From Ostrinia nubilalis (lineage: Eukaryota; Arthropoda; Insecta; Lepidoptera; Crambidae): DNA of 64,000 bases. Where the stretch lies: contig NC_087118.1 of the NCBI RefSeq assembly GCF_963855985.1, positions 4,154,001 through 4,218,000 of the forward strand. The letters run 5' to 3'. Shown here one piece after another: positions 22,500 through 31,084 of this stretch; within the stretch, counting starts at the first letter, position 1; every line of letters starts with the position of its first letter. Both the position numbers and the translations under genes were made by a program. The notes beneath the pieces are model-generated. The model saw nothing but the letters and a program-made list of their open reading frames with translations. It had not been told where the DNA came from and did no database searches.

Positions 22500-23400
22500 G
22501 TAATTACAATAAGTTTCTTAGATTCATATGAATAGATTGGGCATGCAATACAATATTTAGATTAAGTTTATTTTATATTTTAATTATGTAAATGTTTTAA
22601 TTAGATTGCAAGCGCTTAGTTTAAGGCTAGGCTAACACAATTGTAAATTACCTATAAAATAAAATAACTAGATTAAAATACGTTTGTTGTTTTATTTAAT
22701 ACTTTTTATGTAATGTAACTTTAAAATATTGCTAAACTCAACCTAGGAATCGAACCCTGAACTGCTAGTTAACGAAACATTTAGATTATAATATTTTACA
22801 AATACATACCTGTAAAAAAATTGCAATCATGCAAATAGTTAACAAACGGGGTCATATTGCCGTGCAAGTTCCAGCATGTTTGCAGCGCGATAGGGTTGTC
22901 AGATATAAATTTTAGGATGTTGGTTCTAATAATTACTTACAACGCTTTGACGTTATGAATACATTTTTTTTCTGTTCAGTTCAAAGGTTACCTGGCAGAG
23001 AATGCCCGATGTATGCCTTATGTACCAACTTTGTGATATTAAAATATAAATAAATAAATAAATGTAGTTACAACTATTAATGTTTATATCCTAACCAATA
23101 TAAAAACGAGTAAATCTTTAGTTACTTTCTCAGTACCTGTTTATTATTGAATGTGTTATGGAAAAGATTGACAACCCTAGTAGCTGGACTTGAAAAATGT
23201 TAAGTTTGCAAGAAATTAGAATCCGATCAGATTATTATATTTTTTTGTCATTCATTTACTTTTCGAGCTCGGTTGAAGCGGTGTGCAATTGCATCACAAA
23301 ATTGTAAGTATAATTTGATTCAAATTAAAAGGTTATTAAAAAAAATATCTATTTCCTAATAATGTGTGTAACGTATTTTATAATTATGTTATTTTATTGT
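22500..23400. other. Polinton inter-gene region
   Basis: AT-rich and without a gene. A B-box-like sequence on the minus strand (AGGGTTCGATTCCTAGG, 22743-22760) and a short AAAT tandem near 23045 suggest SINE debris. The end of the region supplies a splice acceptor (23405) for the next gene. Confidence 0.4.
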
Positions 23401-23408
23401 TACAGAAA

Positions 23409-23819
23409 ATGTCCGACTGCGAAATTGTGTTCAACCAGTACGCACAAGACCCATTTGGAGCTGCTAGTGCGTTCAGGCCAGTTTGCCCTGAGCTGTACCA
23501 GCCGAGCCCCGCCGTGCCCGTGCCCGTGCCGCGGGAGCGGCAGCCCCGGCGCAGGAGCCACCGCTGCAAGAAGTCTCGGCTGCGCAGAGCTTCATACGTG
23601 ATCAACAACGAGCATCAGAGGGGGACTCGTCTCATCAAGATAAAAGTGATCGATATAAGTGGAGAATTACCCGATACATCGAACATTGAATGCGATGAAG
23701 AAAATGTAGTGTTAAGTGCACAATATGTTGTAAAAGACGATTTGGACGACATAATGGACGATACGGAAACGGTAATAAAAAAAATATGTAAGAAAATAAG
23801 TGACAATAATAGTTATTAA
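23409..23819 (+). CDS. Polinton small gene, unknown function
   Basis: Encodes 136 residues starting MSDCEIVFNQYAQDPFG. The ATG at 23409 was chosen because a splice acceptor (TTACAG, to 23405) immediately precedes it; the longer frame from 23364 would cross that site. Residues about 35-65 are proline- then arginine/lysine-rich (RERQPRRRSHRCKKSRLRR), the C-terminal half acidic. No known domain. The last plus-strand gene, it converges on the minus-strand block 190 bp away; AATAAA signals lie between. A basic core or DNA-binding protein is possible but not shown. Confidence 0.6.
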   Translation: MSDCEIVFNQYAQDPFGAASAFRPVCPELYQPSPAVPVPVPRERQPRRRSHRCKKSRLRRASYVINNEHQRGTRLIKIKVIDISGELPDTSNIECDEENVVLSAQYVVKDDLDDIMDDTETVIKKICKKISDNNSY

Positions 23820-24010
23820 TGTATTGAAATATTATTAGTGTATGCTATTATAGCGTAATATTATGTTAAAATAAAATAAATGTTTATTTCATAATTAATG
23901 TGTTTCTTTATAATGTCTAATCTTTTAATTCGATAAGTAGGTTAGTAATAATTTTGATAGGTACACATTACACATAAAATAAAAAAACAAAAGTTTTTTA
24001 CACCATGTTT

Positions 24011-24505
24011 TTATTCAAAATGTAAATTATTGTCTACACACCATTTTTTAATACACAGAACATTTTTTAAAGCGCAGCATTTAATATTTCTATGACTTAA
24101 ACAATTTTCAAAACTATCTTTAGAATAAAGTTCATGAAGGCATTTTAAATTAGGAATATTTTGATTGCTAATGTCTAGTACATTTTCATGCTCACTCAAT
24201 TCTTCAACCCACTTAATTTTTTCCTCGCCCTTTACAATAATTTTCTTATTTTTCAAATGAGGTTTTATAATTCTGTGGAATTCTCTATAGTCAATGATGC
24301 CTTCGCTCCAACGATGTCCTCTATTCTTTTCTATCCACCTCACATGTCGCTTCTCTTCATCAGTTAGCGCAAAAAAAGGATATGGTGGTTTTATTAAAAA
24401 TATTTCTGTATGTTGTTGAGTAGCTAAAGCTAATTCTTTGATTATAAATTTATTATGTTTATCTTTAAATCCTTGCAAATCCAAGAATATTGTGTTACAG
24501 TTCAT
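24011..24505 (-). CDS. Polinton 164-aa protein, possible RNase-H-fold exonuclease-like
   Basis: Starts MNCNTIFLDLQGFKDKHNKF, with alternating hydrophobic residues and an acidic DLQGF typical of a first nuclease-like strand, followed by KELAL. Proteins of this kind occur widely in insect transposon-derived sequence; function is unknown to me and nuclease activity is conjecture. It begins with an ATGA overlap with the stop of the capsid gene, making it last of four coupled genes. The C-terminus has several cysteines. No break. Confidence 0.6.
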   Translation of the reverse strand: MNCNTIFLDLQGFKDKHNKFIIKELALATQQHTEIFLIKPPYPFFALTDEEKRHVRWIEKNRGHRWSEGIIDYREFHRIIKPHLKNKKIIVKGEEKIKWVEELSEHENVLDISNQNIPNLKCLHELYSKDSFENCLSHRNIKCCALKNVLCIKKWCVDNNLHFE

Positions 24506-25707
24506 GATATTTTTTTGACAATATTACTCAAAGGCTTATACTCAAATATGCAATCGTTTAATAGTAAACAGTAAGCAGCCGTGTGGTCAGGAATTTCTTG
24601 ATCTGACTCTATTTCAACTCTTACATCAATGGAACCTTTTAATGTTTCGTGTTGACGTGAGCAGTCAATCACAAATAAAGGAGCTACGTCTCTGAATTCC
24701 TTCAAACTCATCAACGGCTCTGGTCGACGTCCGTGATAAGACTGTTGAAATCTTGCGTACTGTTCGTATAATAAAGTAATCTTATCTTCTGAGAAACTAA
24801 CATTTAGCCCTTCATATGGATAATATGATGAGTTTAAAAAAACTCTTATGTCACGCACATGACAATGATCAAACTCGGCCATTGACAAATCACTCCTATG
24901 TTTTCTATTTGTTTGTAGAGCTATAATAACATATCGCGGTTTTTCCAATTGAGATGATGTTTTGATGGACCACGTATGTTTACGTGTTTTTGGCAATAAA
25001 GGATATTCGTATAAGTCCCAATTGCGGAATGCTAAAGTGATAGCTCGATCTTTTTCCAAATGTTTTAATAGATTGATTCTTTCACGGTCTGATACTTTAA
25101 TATGAGGAACCCGCCAAACAATTTTATTAATTAATATATCTTCTACAACTTCACCCGAGTTTAACTTCAAAGCGTTGAGATTTGTATTGCTTCGCAACAG
25201 CACTAGCTCATGTTTACAGTTCATTATGATTTTTTCATAATCTTCAGCAAAACCCAACATTTTGTTCAAAGGTATAGACGCAGAGAATGTACCATCGCCA
25301 ACATTAGTTGTGCCTGTAGTTGACCATCCCCAAGCTCTCGCGCTTTTGGATTCATTTTCATTCAAGGATAGATATGACTTCATGGTTGTTGTAATACCTG
25401 CATTTTTAACTTTATCTATTTCTATTCCATTAAGTTCATATCGGATATCTTGAAATAGAAATAATATCGGATTATTTACAAAATGCACACTGGATACTTT
25501 TTCTTTTTTGCTGTTGTAAACGTTCACTTTGCCTTCGATATATAAAGTGCTGAGTGACGGTAACACATACAAGTCTTGTTGATTTATAGGTATTCTTATT
25601 TCATCATTCTTGTTGAAACTTGTTACATACGGTTTGTATGAGTGATATTCAAAACTTTCAATGCTGTTATCGTACGACGTTTGTTGAGATATATTTAAAA
25701 TATTCAT
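24502..25707 (-). CDS. Putative major capsid protein (double jelly-roll type)
   Basis: A 401-residue protein rich in predicted beta strands, lying where Polintons carry the major capsid gene, next to penton, protease and ATPase. N-terminal SFEYHSYKPY and LPSLSTLYIEGKV segments and a YYPYEGLNV segment (about 295) look like the insect Polinton capsid family as I remember it. Assignment rests on that and on context; residues alone do not prove a double jelly roll. It starts in an ATGA overlap with the 48-codon gene and stops in an ATGA overlap with the next. No break. Confidence 0.65.
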   Translation of the reverse strand: MNILNISQQTSYDNSIESFEYHSYKPYVTSFNKNDEIRIPINQQDLYVLPSLSTLYIEGKVNVYNSKKEKVSSVHFVNNPILFLFQDIRYELNGIEIDKVKNAGITTTMKSYLSLNENESKSARAWGWSTTGTTNVGDGTFSASIPLNKMLGFAEDYEKIIMNCKHELVLLRSNTNLNALKLNSGEVVEDILINKIVWRVPHIKVSDRERINLLKHLEKDRAITLAFRNWDLYEYPLLPKTRKHTWSIKTSSQLEKPRYVIIALQTNRKHRSDLSMAEFDHCHVRDIRVFLNSSYYPYEGLNVSFSEDKITLLYEQYARFQQSYHGRRPEPLMSLKEFRDVAPLFVIDCSRQHETLKGSIDVRVEIESDQEIPDHTAAYCLLLNDCIFEYKPLSNIVKKIS

Positions 25708-25850
25708 TTTAACAAACCTATTAACTTTAAAAATTCCTTATTGCTTTTAGTTAGCCTTTTTTTCAGCTGCACCGGTGTTCTTTTACGGGAAGTTCTTTTA
25801 GGACTGACTTGAATGCATGAGGTTGTTGGGTATTTATTGAAATTGATCAT
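25704..25850 (-). CDS. 48-residue basic protein between penton and capsid
   Basis: A short frame starts at the ATG at 25850 and ends at 25704. It overlaps the penton stop and the capsid start, each by the four bases ATGA. The product is strongly basic: a lysine/arginine cluster near residues 19-39 (SPKRTSRKRTPVQLKKRLTK) and a short hydrophobic end. Size, charge and position recall adenoviral core peptides, which is an inference only. Exact abutment on both sides makes chance unlikely. Confidence 0.6.
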   Translation of the reverse strand: MINFNKYPTTSCIQVSPKRTSRKRTPVQLKKRLTKSNKEFLKLIGLLK

Positions 25851-26518
25851 TTTGGTCTAAAATGTAAATACAACTGCACTTCTTCACCGCGTAAATTAAT
25901 TTGGTTATTTTCTCCGTCCAGTAAACGTATATTAATCGCAGTAATTGAACTTTGATTAACTGGAAAATATATTAAATTCTTAGGTATTTCAATAATCCGA
26001 TAACCAGGTGGTACGTTAGGAACAAATTCATAAATAATATGACTTGCTTTTCCATTCACAAAAGATCCACTAATCACATCACATTCGATGCGCACGATGG
26101 TTGTAGGTAGAATACTGACAGGGTACTGAGATTCAGTGCTTATATGTGCTTTTATTTTTTCCTTGCCGAATCCCAAAACTGTACCAAGTGAATTATTTTT
26201 GTTGAAATGAACTTCTTTAGAACAAAAAATGGTTGTCTTTAAAGTGTTATTATTACAAGTCAATTTTAAGACAGCGTTTTTAATATGACCTCTTAAATAA
26301 TCACAAATATCTTGAAGTTCATATGATCCTTCTGGTATTTCGATAACTTCACTCTCATCATAATAAAACTTATTATTTCTTTCATCGATATTAGGTATCG
26401 AATTAAAAGTAGAAAAATACAAAAGTCCACATTCATAATCTCCGCGTAATTCTAAGGGTGGTGAGTAATCTGTTATTAAAGACGCTCCTCTCCCAGTGAT
26501 AGACACAGTGAAAGACAT
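25847..26518 (-). CDS. Putative minor capsid (penton) protein, single jelly roll
   Basis: The 223-residue protein opens MSFTVSITGRGASLITDYSP and continues with ELRGDYECGLLYFSTFNS, a beta-rich pattern matching the Polinton minor capsid proteins that form the vertices. It lies between the protease and the capsid gene, as in other elements of this class. Its stop overlaps the start of the 48-residue gene (ATGA). Intact. Confidence 0.7.
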   Translation of the reverse strand: MSFTVSITGRGASLITDYSPPLELRGDYECGLLYFSTFNSIPNIDERNNKFYYDESEVIEIPEGSYELQDICDYLRGHIKNAVLKLTCNNNTLKTTIFCSKEVHFNKNNSLGTVLGFGKEKIKAHISTESQYPVSILPTTIVRIECDVISGSFVNGKASHIIYEFVPNVPPGYRIIEIPKNLIYFPVNQSSITAINIRLLDGENNQINLRGEEVQLYLHFRPK

Positions 26519-26546
26519 GTTTATACTGACAATTTTATTTACTTTA

Positions 26547-26930
26547 TTACATATTTAAATGATTTTTCCAATAACTTTTTAAAAATTTCAGACAAAGGTG
26601 ACCACAGTTTGTAGTGCCAAAAGTTTGATGTTGTAAATAGTTATAGTTGACAGGTAAGTTATCTAAATATTTCAATAATTCTAATGGTGGCTTTAAATTA
26701 CCAAAACTATCATAATATTCAGCGTAATTATTCTGCTTGACGTAGGCTACCCAATGGGTTCCAGGGTTTTTGGAACTATCCAAATTTAGTATTCCACACT
26801 CAATTTTTCTAGGTTTTGATGGTAATTTGTCTCTCATAAAAACACCTCGAAAGAATGGAATATCGTTAGCGTGTTCTAAAATATCTAGATTGGTGAGTGC
26901 ACGTCTGGGTAGCCTCTTTCTCAGTTTTTT
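26547..26930 (-). CDS. Adenain-like cysteine protease, in -1 frame after PLA2 gene
   Basis: The first ATG (26837) gives 96 residues with the full triad of the adenovirus-type maturation protease: H28 in GTHWVAY, D43 in YYDSFG and C78 in TTNCGHLC. Conserved-looking sequence (ALTNLDILEH...FFRGVF) precedes that ATG in the same frame, without any start codon, back into the end of the PLA2 gene. At 26924-26930 that gene reads A AAA AAC before its TGA, and a -1 slip there enters the protease frame. I therefore extend the coding region to 26930. In the family the enzyme processes capsid precursors. A lost ATG or splicing is the alternative. Confidence 0.8.
   Translation of the reverse strand, partial: KKLRKRLPRRALTNLDILEHANDIPFFRGVFMRDKLPSKPRKIECGILNLDSSKNPGTHWVAYVKQNNYAEYYDSFGNLKPPLELLKYLDNLPVNYNYLQHQTFGTTNCGHLCLKFLKSYWKNHLNM
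26921..26930 (-). promoter_or_regulatory. Candidate -1 ribosomal frameshift site A AAA AAC before TGA
   Basis: In the zero frame of the PLA2 gene the codons are TCA AAA AAC TGA. This is the consensus slippery heptamer X XXY YYZ placed exactly at the stop. The -1 frame is open through the whole protease. Confidence 0.5.
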
Positions 26931-27652
26931 GAAGGGTTCAAATATAAACCGGCTCCCTTCTTATGAGGTTTGATGTAAAGGCCTTTTCCTAGTGCCACTG
27001 CTTCCATCATCCTGTTGTGTCGTTCCGCTTCCTGAAGATTTTTTTGGGCGGCTTTCGAATCATTAACAGCTTTTGCTATACCTGCAGCTCCTCCAGCCAG
27101 AGAACCCAAAGCCGACAATCCCGCAAAAATAGGGATAAGTGGTAAAAGCCCTCCACATTTTGGAATAGCAATACGGCGTGGTAAACGTATTCCTTTTTTA
27201 TTTGTGAATACTTTCTTTGCTGCCGCATAGGCATATTTAATGGCTGATTGATTGTCTATAGATTTCAATTTTTTTAATTGAGATAGTATTTTTTTCACAC
27301 CCGACATAAACGATTTGACACCAGCACCAGCCTTCAGTTTTGCTTTCATAGCATTTTTTACTATCCATGATGCGATTTTTTCTCCTTTTCCAGCATCTTT
27401 TGAATTTAGTCTCTTTTTCGCCATATTTAAAAGTTCTAAGTCGGCTTTGTGTCGATTGTTTAAATCACTGTTTGAATAAGCAATGTCGTGGTACATACAC
27501 GCGTTATCCAATTTGTTTATACCACGATCACCTTTCTGCAACCTTTTCTGAAGTCTTGTTCCGGGGCCACAAAATTGATATCCAGGTAAATGTAACTCAA
27601 AAGGTAAATTGTCTATTAAATTATTAATAATACCACTGCCTTCCTTCATCAA
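26921..27652 (-). CDS. PLA2-domain / pX-like virion protein
   Basis: The 243-residue protein has an N-terminal phospholipase A2 signature of the parvovirus VP1u type: the calcium-loop-like CGPGT (28-32) and catalytic HD (55-56) in CMYHDIAY. A basic linker follows, then a glycine/alanine-rich hydrophobic segment (GGLLPLIPIFAGLSALGS...GGAAG) and C-terminal near-repeats GKGLYIKPHKK and GAGLYLNP typical of the Polinton pX-like protein. In viruses such PLA2 activity helps exit from endosomes; that is family knowledge. It ends at the candidate frameshift site, so a PLA2-protease fusion may also be made. Intact. Confidence 0.75.
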   Translation of the reverse strand: MMKEGSGIINNLIDNLPFELHLPGYQFCGPGTRLQKRLQKGDRGINKLDNACMYHDIAYSNSDLNNRHKADLELLNMAKKRLNSKDAGKGEKIASWIVKNAMKAKLKAGAGVKSFMSGVKKILSQLKKLKSIDNQSAIKYAYAAAKKVFTNKKGIRLPRRIAIPKCGGLLPLIPIFAGLSALGSLAGGAAGIAKAVNDSKAAQKNLQEAERHNRMMEAVALGKGLYIKPHKKGAGLYLNPSKN

Positions 27653-27704
27653 TAAATTTAAAGTGAATGCGAAAAATAAGTTTGCTTAATATATATATAC
27701 ACAT

Positions 27705-28637
27705 TTACTGTACTAATTCACTCTTATCAACCCAACTGTTTTCTTTATTACTTAAACCTAACCATTTTACAAAAAGTTTACTTCCCTTTCTTTTAATAAC
27801 TTTTTCAATCAGATAATGATCGGGATACTTAGTTCTTTGTAATTCGTATTCGTAAAACGTGCCTAAAATTATTTGCCTGTGTTTATCTTCAATTGTATAT
27901 GTTTCAGGATTTGTTTGATTAACTTTTACTACACGAAAAATTTCCGTTGACCAGTTAGGGGTATAACCTTTATAAAATTCTCCTTTATATTTACTTATGC
28001 GAACAAAATCACCAACTTTTAATTTTGATCTAAGATTTTTTTTCTGTTTTTGGGTTTTAATTATGTTTGATCTAACTAAGATATGATTAGAGGTATTAAC
28101 ATCGACAGGCTTAAATTTCGTTATTCTATGCACAGTATTGTTATACTCTTTCACTACAGAGTTTATATTGTTTCCTAGCCATATATAACGTCCATGTAAA
28201 CTAAACAGTTTGTAAATATGAGATTTTATCGTTCTTATTACACGTTCTACTATAGATGCTTTTTTTACAGAGTATGTGGAATAGTGGTTTATTTTATATT
28301 TTTTCATTAATTGTTTAAATATATCATTATAAAACTCTGTTCCTAAGTCAGTTTGCAAATTTTTTGGCTTTCGTGTGGAATCCAATAAAATATTTTGCAT
28401 TGCAGTCGAAACACATTTTTTTGTTTTCGATTTTAGAGGACTAATCCATACATACTTGGATAGAGCATCTATTACAATAAGAATATATTTATATCCCTTA
28501 TTGAATTGAGAAAACTTTTTAAAATCCATAAGATCTGCTTGCCATAAATCATCTATTCCTTTTATAATTGTATGCCTACGAAAAAAATTTCGTCTCGCTG
28601 CTTTGTGAAGTTCGTTAACTATGTCTAGTTTACTCAT
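27705..28637 (-). CDS. Polinton integrase with chromodomain
   Basis: A retroviral-type integrase. Counting from the longer start at 28658, the catalytic residues are D42 (QADLMD), D104 (TDLGTEF) and E138 (IVERVIR), with an SH3-like C-terminal part (KVGDFVRISKYKG) and a chromodomain at the end (YLIEKVIKRK...FVKWLG...SWVD). I chose the second ATG (28637, MSKLDIVNE) because it overlaps the preceding gene by only eight bases and fits the family start. It makes the 6-bp staggered cut seen as CCCCTT at the ends. Intact. Confidence 0.9.
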   Translation of the reverse strand: MSKLDIVNELHKAARRNFFRRHTIIKGIDDLWQADLMDFKKFSQFNKGYKYILIVIDALSKYVWISPLKSKTKKCVSTAMQNILLDSTRKPKNLQTDLGTEFYNDIFKQLMKKYKINHYSTYSVKKASIVERVIRTIKSHIYKLFSLHGRYIWLGNNINSVVKEYNNTVHRITKFKPVDVNTSNHILVRSNIIKTQKQKKNLRSKLKVGDFVRISKYKGEFYKGYTPNWSTEIFRVVKVNQTNPETYTIEDKHRQIILGTFYEYELQRTKYPDHYLIEKVIKRKGSKLFVKWLGLSNKENSWVDKSELVQ

Positions 28638-29004
28638 TTTTACTTGTTTTTGCTTCAATCATGCGATCGATTTCGTTTTTTGTGTAATACAATGTACTTA
28701 AATTACTAGAAGTTAATTTTTCTAAATTGTTCAAGTAAATTTTTAAATTACTTTGAATTTTTTTCATTTCATTTTTAAGTTCTTTAATGCATCTATCGAC
28801 ATATTCCTTATTCACAGCTTCATCATCATTTTCAGGAGTTTGTAATCCCTTTAATCGCGAAGATTTCAAATCGAAGTCACCTGTATCTGATTTAACTAAT
28901 GTTTCAGCGAGCGTGTCAATAAATTCAGATAGTCGTAAACGTTTATGTACGTGATGACCAAATTTATCAATGTTCATTGCAACCTTTCTGCTTTCTTTGC
29001 TCAA
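28630..29004 (-). CDS. Polinton fibre/tail-like protein
   Basis: The 124-residue protein opens with NIDKFGHHVHKRLR, then LKGLQTPENDDEAVNKEYVD, the L-P-D-AVNK-YVD motif seen in trimeric fibre and tail proteins of phages and Polinton-like viruses. A coiled coil follows (about 68-110). I infer a virion attachment role. It overlaps the integrase start by eight bases. Intact. Confidence 0.55.
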   Translation of the reverse strand: MSKESRKVAMNIDKFGHHVHKRLRLSEFIDTLAETLVKSDTGDFDLKSSRLKGLQTPENDDEAVNKEYVDRCIKELKNEMKKIQSNLKIYLNNLEKLTSSNLSTLYYTKNEIDRMIEAKTSKNE

Positions 29005-29018
29005 TTAAGACTGTTGTA

Positions 29019-30018
29019 TTAAGCTGATTGATGATGTTTATATTTCACATTTATTATACCAGCTTCAGACAGTTCCTCGATTATTGCATAAATTTCATTA
29101 TCTACTCCAGTGTTGCCAGCTTCTCTTGATGCGAGTAGTAATTTTAATCGTTCGACTAATTCGTTTGGATCGTCCCAATAAACCAAATCGGTATCAGGTT
29201 TTACTTTTTTTAAAATATCAATACCTCGCCCCTGTGAAACACTTTCCATGCTACTAGTTACGTTTCGTGCAAATTTAAATAATGGTTTTATTACATTCGT
29301 ATATTTAAATCCCTTATTACTATTGACTGGTTTGGATGCATCCCAATTTCGCCTATGTGCATTAGTGTCTATAAGTAAAAGTTTATAGTTTTCCAAATCA
29401 TCCTTTGAAACAATATCTAGATTTGGAATCTTTTTATACAATAATTCCTTTAGACCTTGAGTGTTTTCCATGACTCGATTTCCGATTTTTAGTGTTCGAC
29501 CATCATCGTAAACACGTGATTTTCCAAGCATAAGTTTCCCTCGTTCATTTCTAACGCCATAAGGCACGTCTTTCATCACATCAGAATGACGTGGACCATG
29601 ATAATGATGCGTTTCCAACACTTGATGGAGAAGACTGAAGGGACTTAAATGAATTCTCGCTCACGTTATGCTCTTCAGGTGGCGATGTCGTGAGGGTTTT
29701 GTCAGATGTTCGAAAAACGTCATCTGTCGAGTTTTCTTCTTCATCTACAGATTCTTCATAATCTTCGCTTTGGGAGTTCGATGACTCGCTTTCACTGTAC
29801 TTAGCTCTTTTTATAGAAAGATATTGCTCAGTTTCGTCTTCGTTTATTTTCTGTTTTTCACAAGGTTTGTTTGCCAATCGATTAAGTGGATCAACAATAG
29901 GCTTAAACATCGTTTCCAAAGCAACGTCATTAGCACTTTTAGCATTTTTTATCATCTTAACTTTCCTTTTTACAGCTTTTGCTGATTTAACAATTTGTTC
30001 CTTTAAATTTCTGTTCAT
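29019..30018 (-). pseudogene. DUF8207-like Polinton protein split by a frame break
   Basis: Two frames overlap at 29581-29621. The first (30018 to 29581, 145 aa) has a basic N-terminus, FKPIVDPLNRL and an acidic serine-rich stretch. The second (from about 29621 to 29019, 200 aa), one base forward, lacks its own early ATG and carries VPYGVRNERGKLMLG and NTQGLKELLYKKIPN, the core of a protein common in insect Polintons. Together they look like one gene of about 330 codons with a single-base indel near 29600. Function unknown, probably virion-associated. The ATG of MKDVPYG within the second part could allow a shorter product. Confidence 0.6.
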
Positions 30019-30107
30019 ATTAATAAGTTTCCACTCAGCATGAAATCACAAATGAAACTGATTAATTACCAATATAACATCTATTTATGAATGTTACACC
30101 ACCATTG

Positions 30108-30794
30108 TTAGTCGACTACTATGAACGTATCGAATGCCATTCTATAATATCCCTTATTTCGTTCACAGTCTTTGTTGATTACGACATAACTGTAAGGTTT
30201 TCTCCAAACAGTAGAGCACATTTCGCGGAACTGAGTCCATGTCATATCAGATCCTACATGTTCTTCATAAACATGTTTCAAATTTATATCGTCTTGCTTA
30301 AATAATATTATCAAATTGGAATTGTCCCTCACAAGTTGTTTGGGTATTTTAGTGTAAGTTTGATTAATATAAAAACAATCAATATTTTTATGGCGACCCA
30401 TTGCAAAATAGTCCCTGATGTTATTTTGGTTTTCACAAGCAACGTCATCGAATATAATAATTGAGTCAGGCAAAGCTTCATGCGGGCTCAATATTTCACT
30501 GTTATGATTATATTTGTAATAAGATATGCCTGCAACCCTATTTAACACGTGTTCTAAAAATATGTATTTAGGTTGATACAAAGATTTAGAATACACGTAA
30601 AGGTTACGAAAACGCGGACCATCCTGATGTAACAGTAAGCTAATAACTAAATTTGTCTTTCCGCAATTGGATGGACCACAAACAAGGCTGCGTATAGTGT
30701 TAGGTAATAGTTTACCATGACGTTTTGGTACAGTTGATGACACAGGACCAACACATTCTAATTTTAACGAGTCTTTTTGCTTCAGGAACTTCAT
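30108..30794 (-). CDS. FtsK/HerA-type genome-packaging ATPase
   Basis: A 228-residue ATPase with Walker A GPSNCGKT (40-47) and Walker B SIIIFDDV (D116, D117). It belongs to the A32-like packaging ATPases shared by Polintons, virophages and large DNA viruses, which drive DNA into capsids. It is the first gene of the minus-strand arm, 165 bp from the right TIR, so the arm promoter probably lies in 30795-30958. Intact. Confidence 0.88.
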   Translation of the reverse strand: MKFLKQKDSLKLECVGPVSSTVPKRHGKLLPNTIRSLVCGPSNCGKTNLVISLLLHQDGPRFRNLYVYSKSLYQPKYIFLEHVLNRVAGISYYKYNHNSEILSPHEALPDSIIIFDDVACENQNNIRDYFAMGRHKNIDCFYINQTYTKIPKQLVRDNSNLIILFKQDDINLKHVYEEHVGSDMTWTQFREMCSTVWRKPYSYVVINKDCERNKGYYRMAFDTFIVVD

Positions 30795-30958
30795 TTATCT
30801 AATTAAAAGGTCCGCTGTGCTGCAATAGCGTAATTATAATGACAATATTCATCGCGTTAAAACATTTAAATAGTTCAGTTTAAAGAAGTTCATTAGCTCT
30901 GGTAAGTATAATAAGGTGCGCAGAATCCATGCATTGTAGTTCAAGCAATCATGGATAT

Positions 30959-31084
30959 GTTTTCTGATTATTACAATCGTTTGGTATGTATTGGGCATGA
31001 CTAATTCACTTTTTTCGAATGAGCGATCGAAGAGAGCGAATGGTGAAGAAAAAAGTGAATTAGAATGCCCAATACATACCTACT
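30959..31084 (-). repeat. Polinton right TIR with internal hairpin
   Basis: The inverse of 15649-15778, four bases shorter; the palindrome occupies 30983-31080. The two 98-bp palindromes appear identical as mirror copies. Confidence 0.9.

Larger units (their letters stand above)
15649..31084. mobile_element. Polinton/Maverick, 15,436 bp, near-complete, in BEL-A protease
   Basis: The ends are inverted repeats of 130 and 126 bp starting AGTAGGTATGTATTGGGC. The 6-bp target CCCCTT is duplicated at 15643-15648 and 31085-31090, and the terminal 5'-AG agrees with the known Polinton rule. The element encodes DNA polymerase B, retroviral-type integrase, FtsK/A32-type ATPase, adenain-like protease, major and minor capsid proteins, a PLA2/pX protein, a fibre-like protein and several unknowns. 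Left-arm genes run rightward and right-arm genes leftward, meeting between 23819 and 24011. The BEL-A frame resumes in phase on the other side when one target copy is counted. Defects seen: one stop in PolB, one frame break in the DUF8207-like gene. Confidence 0.95.
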
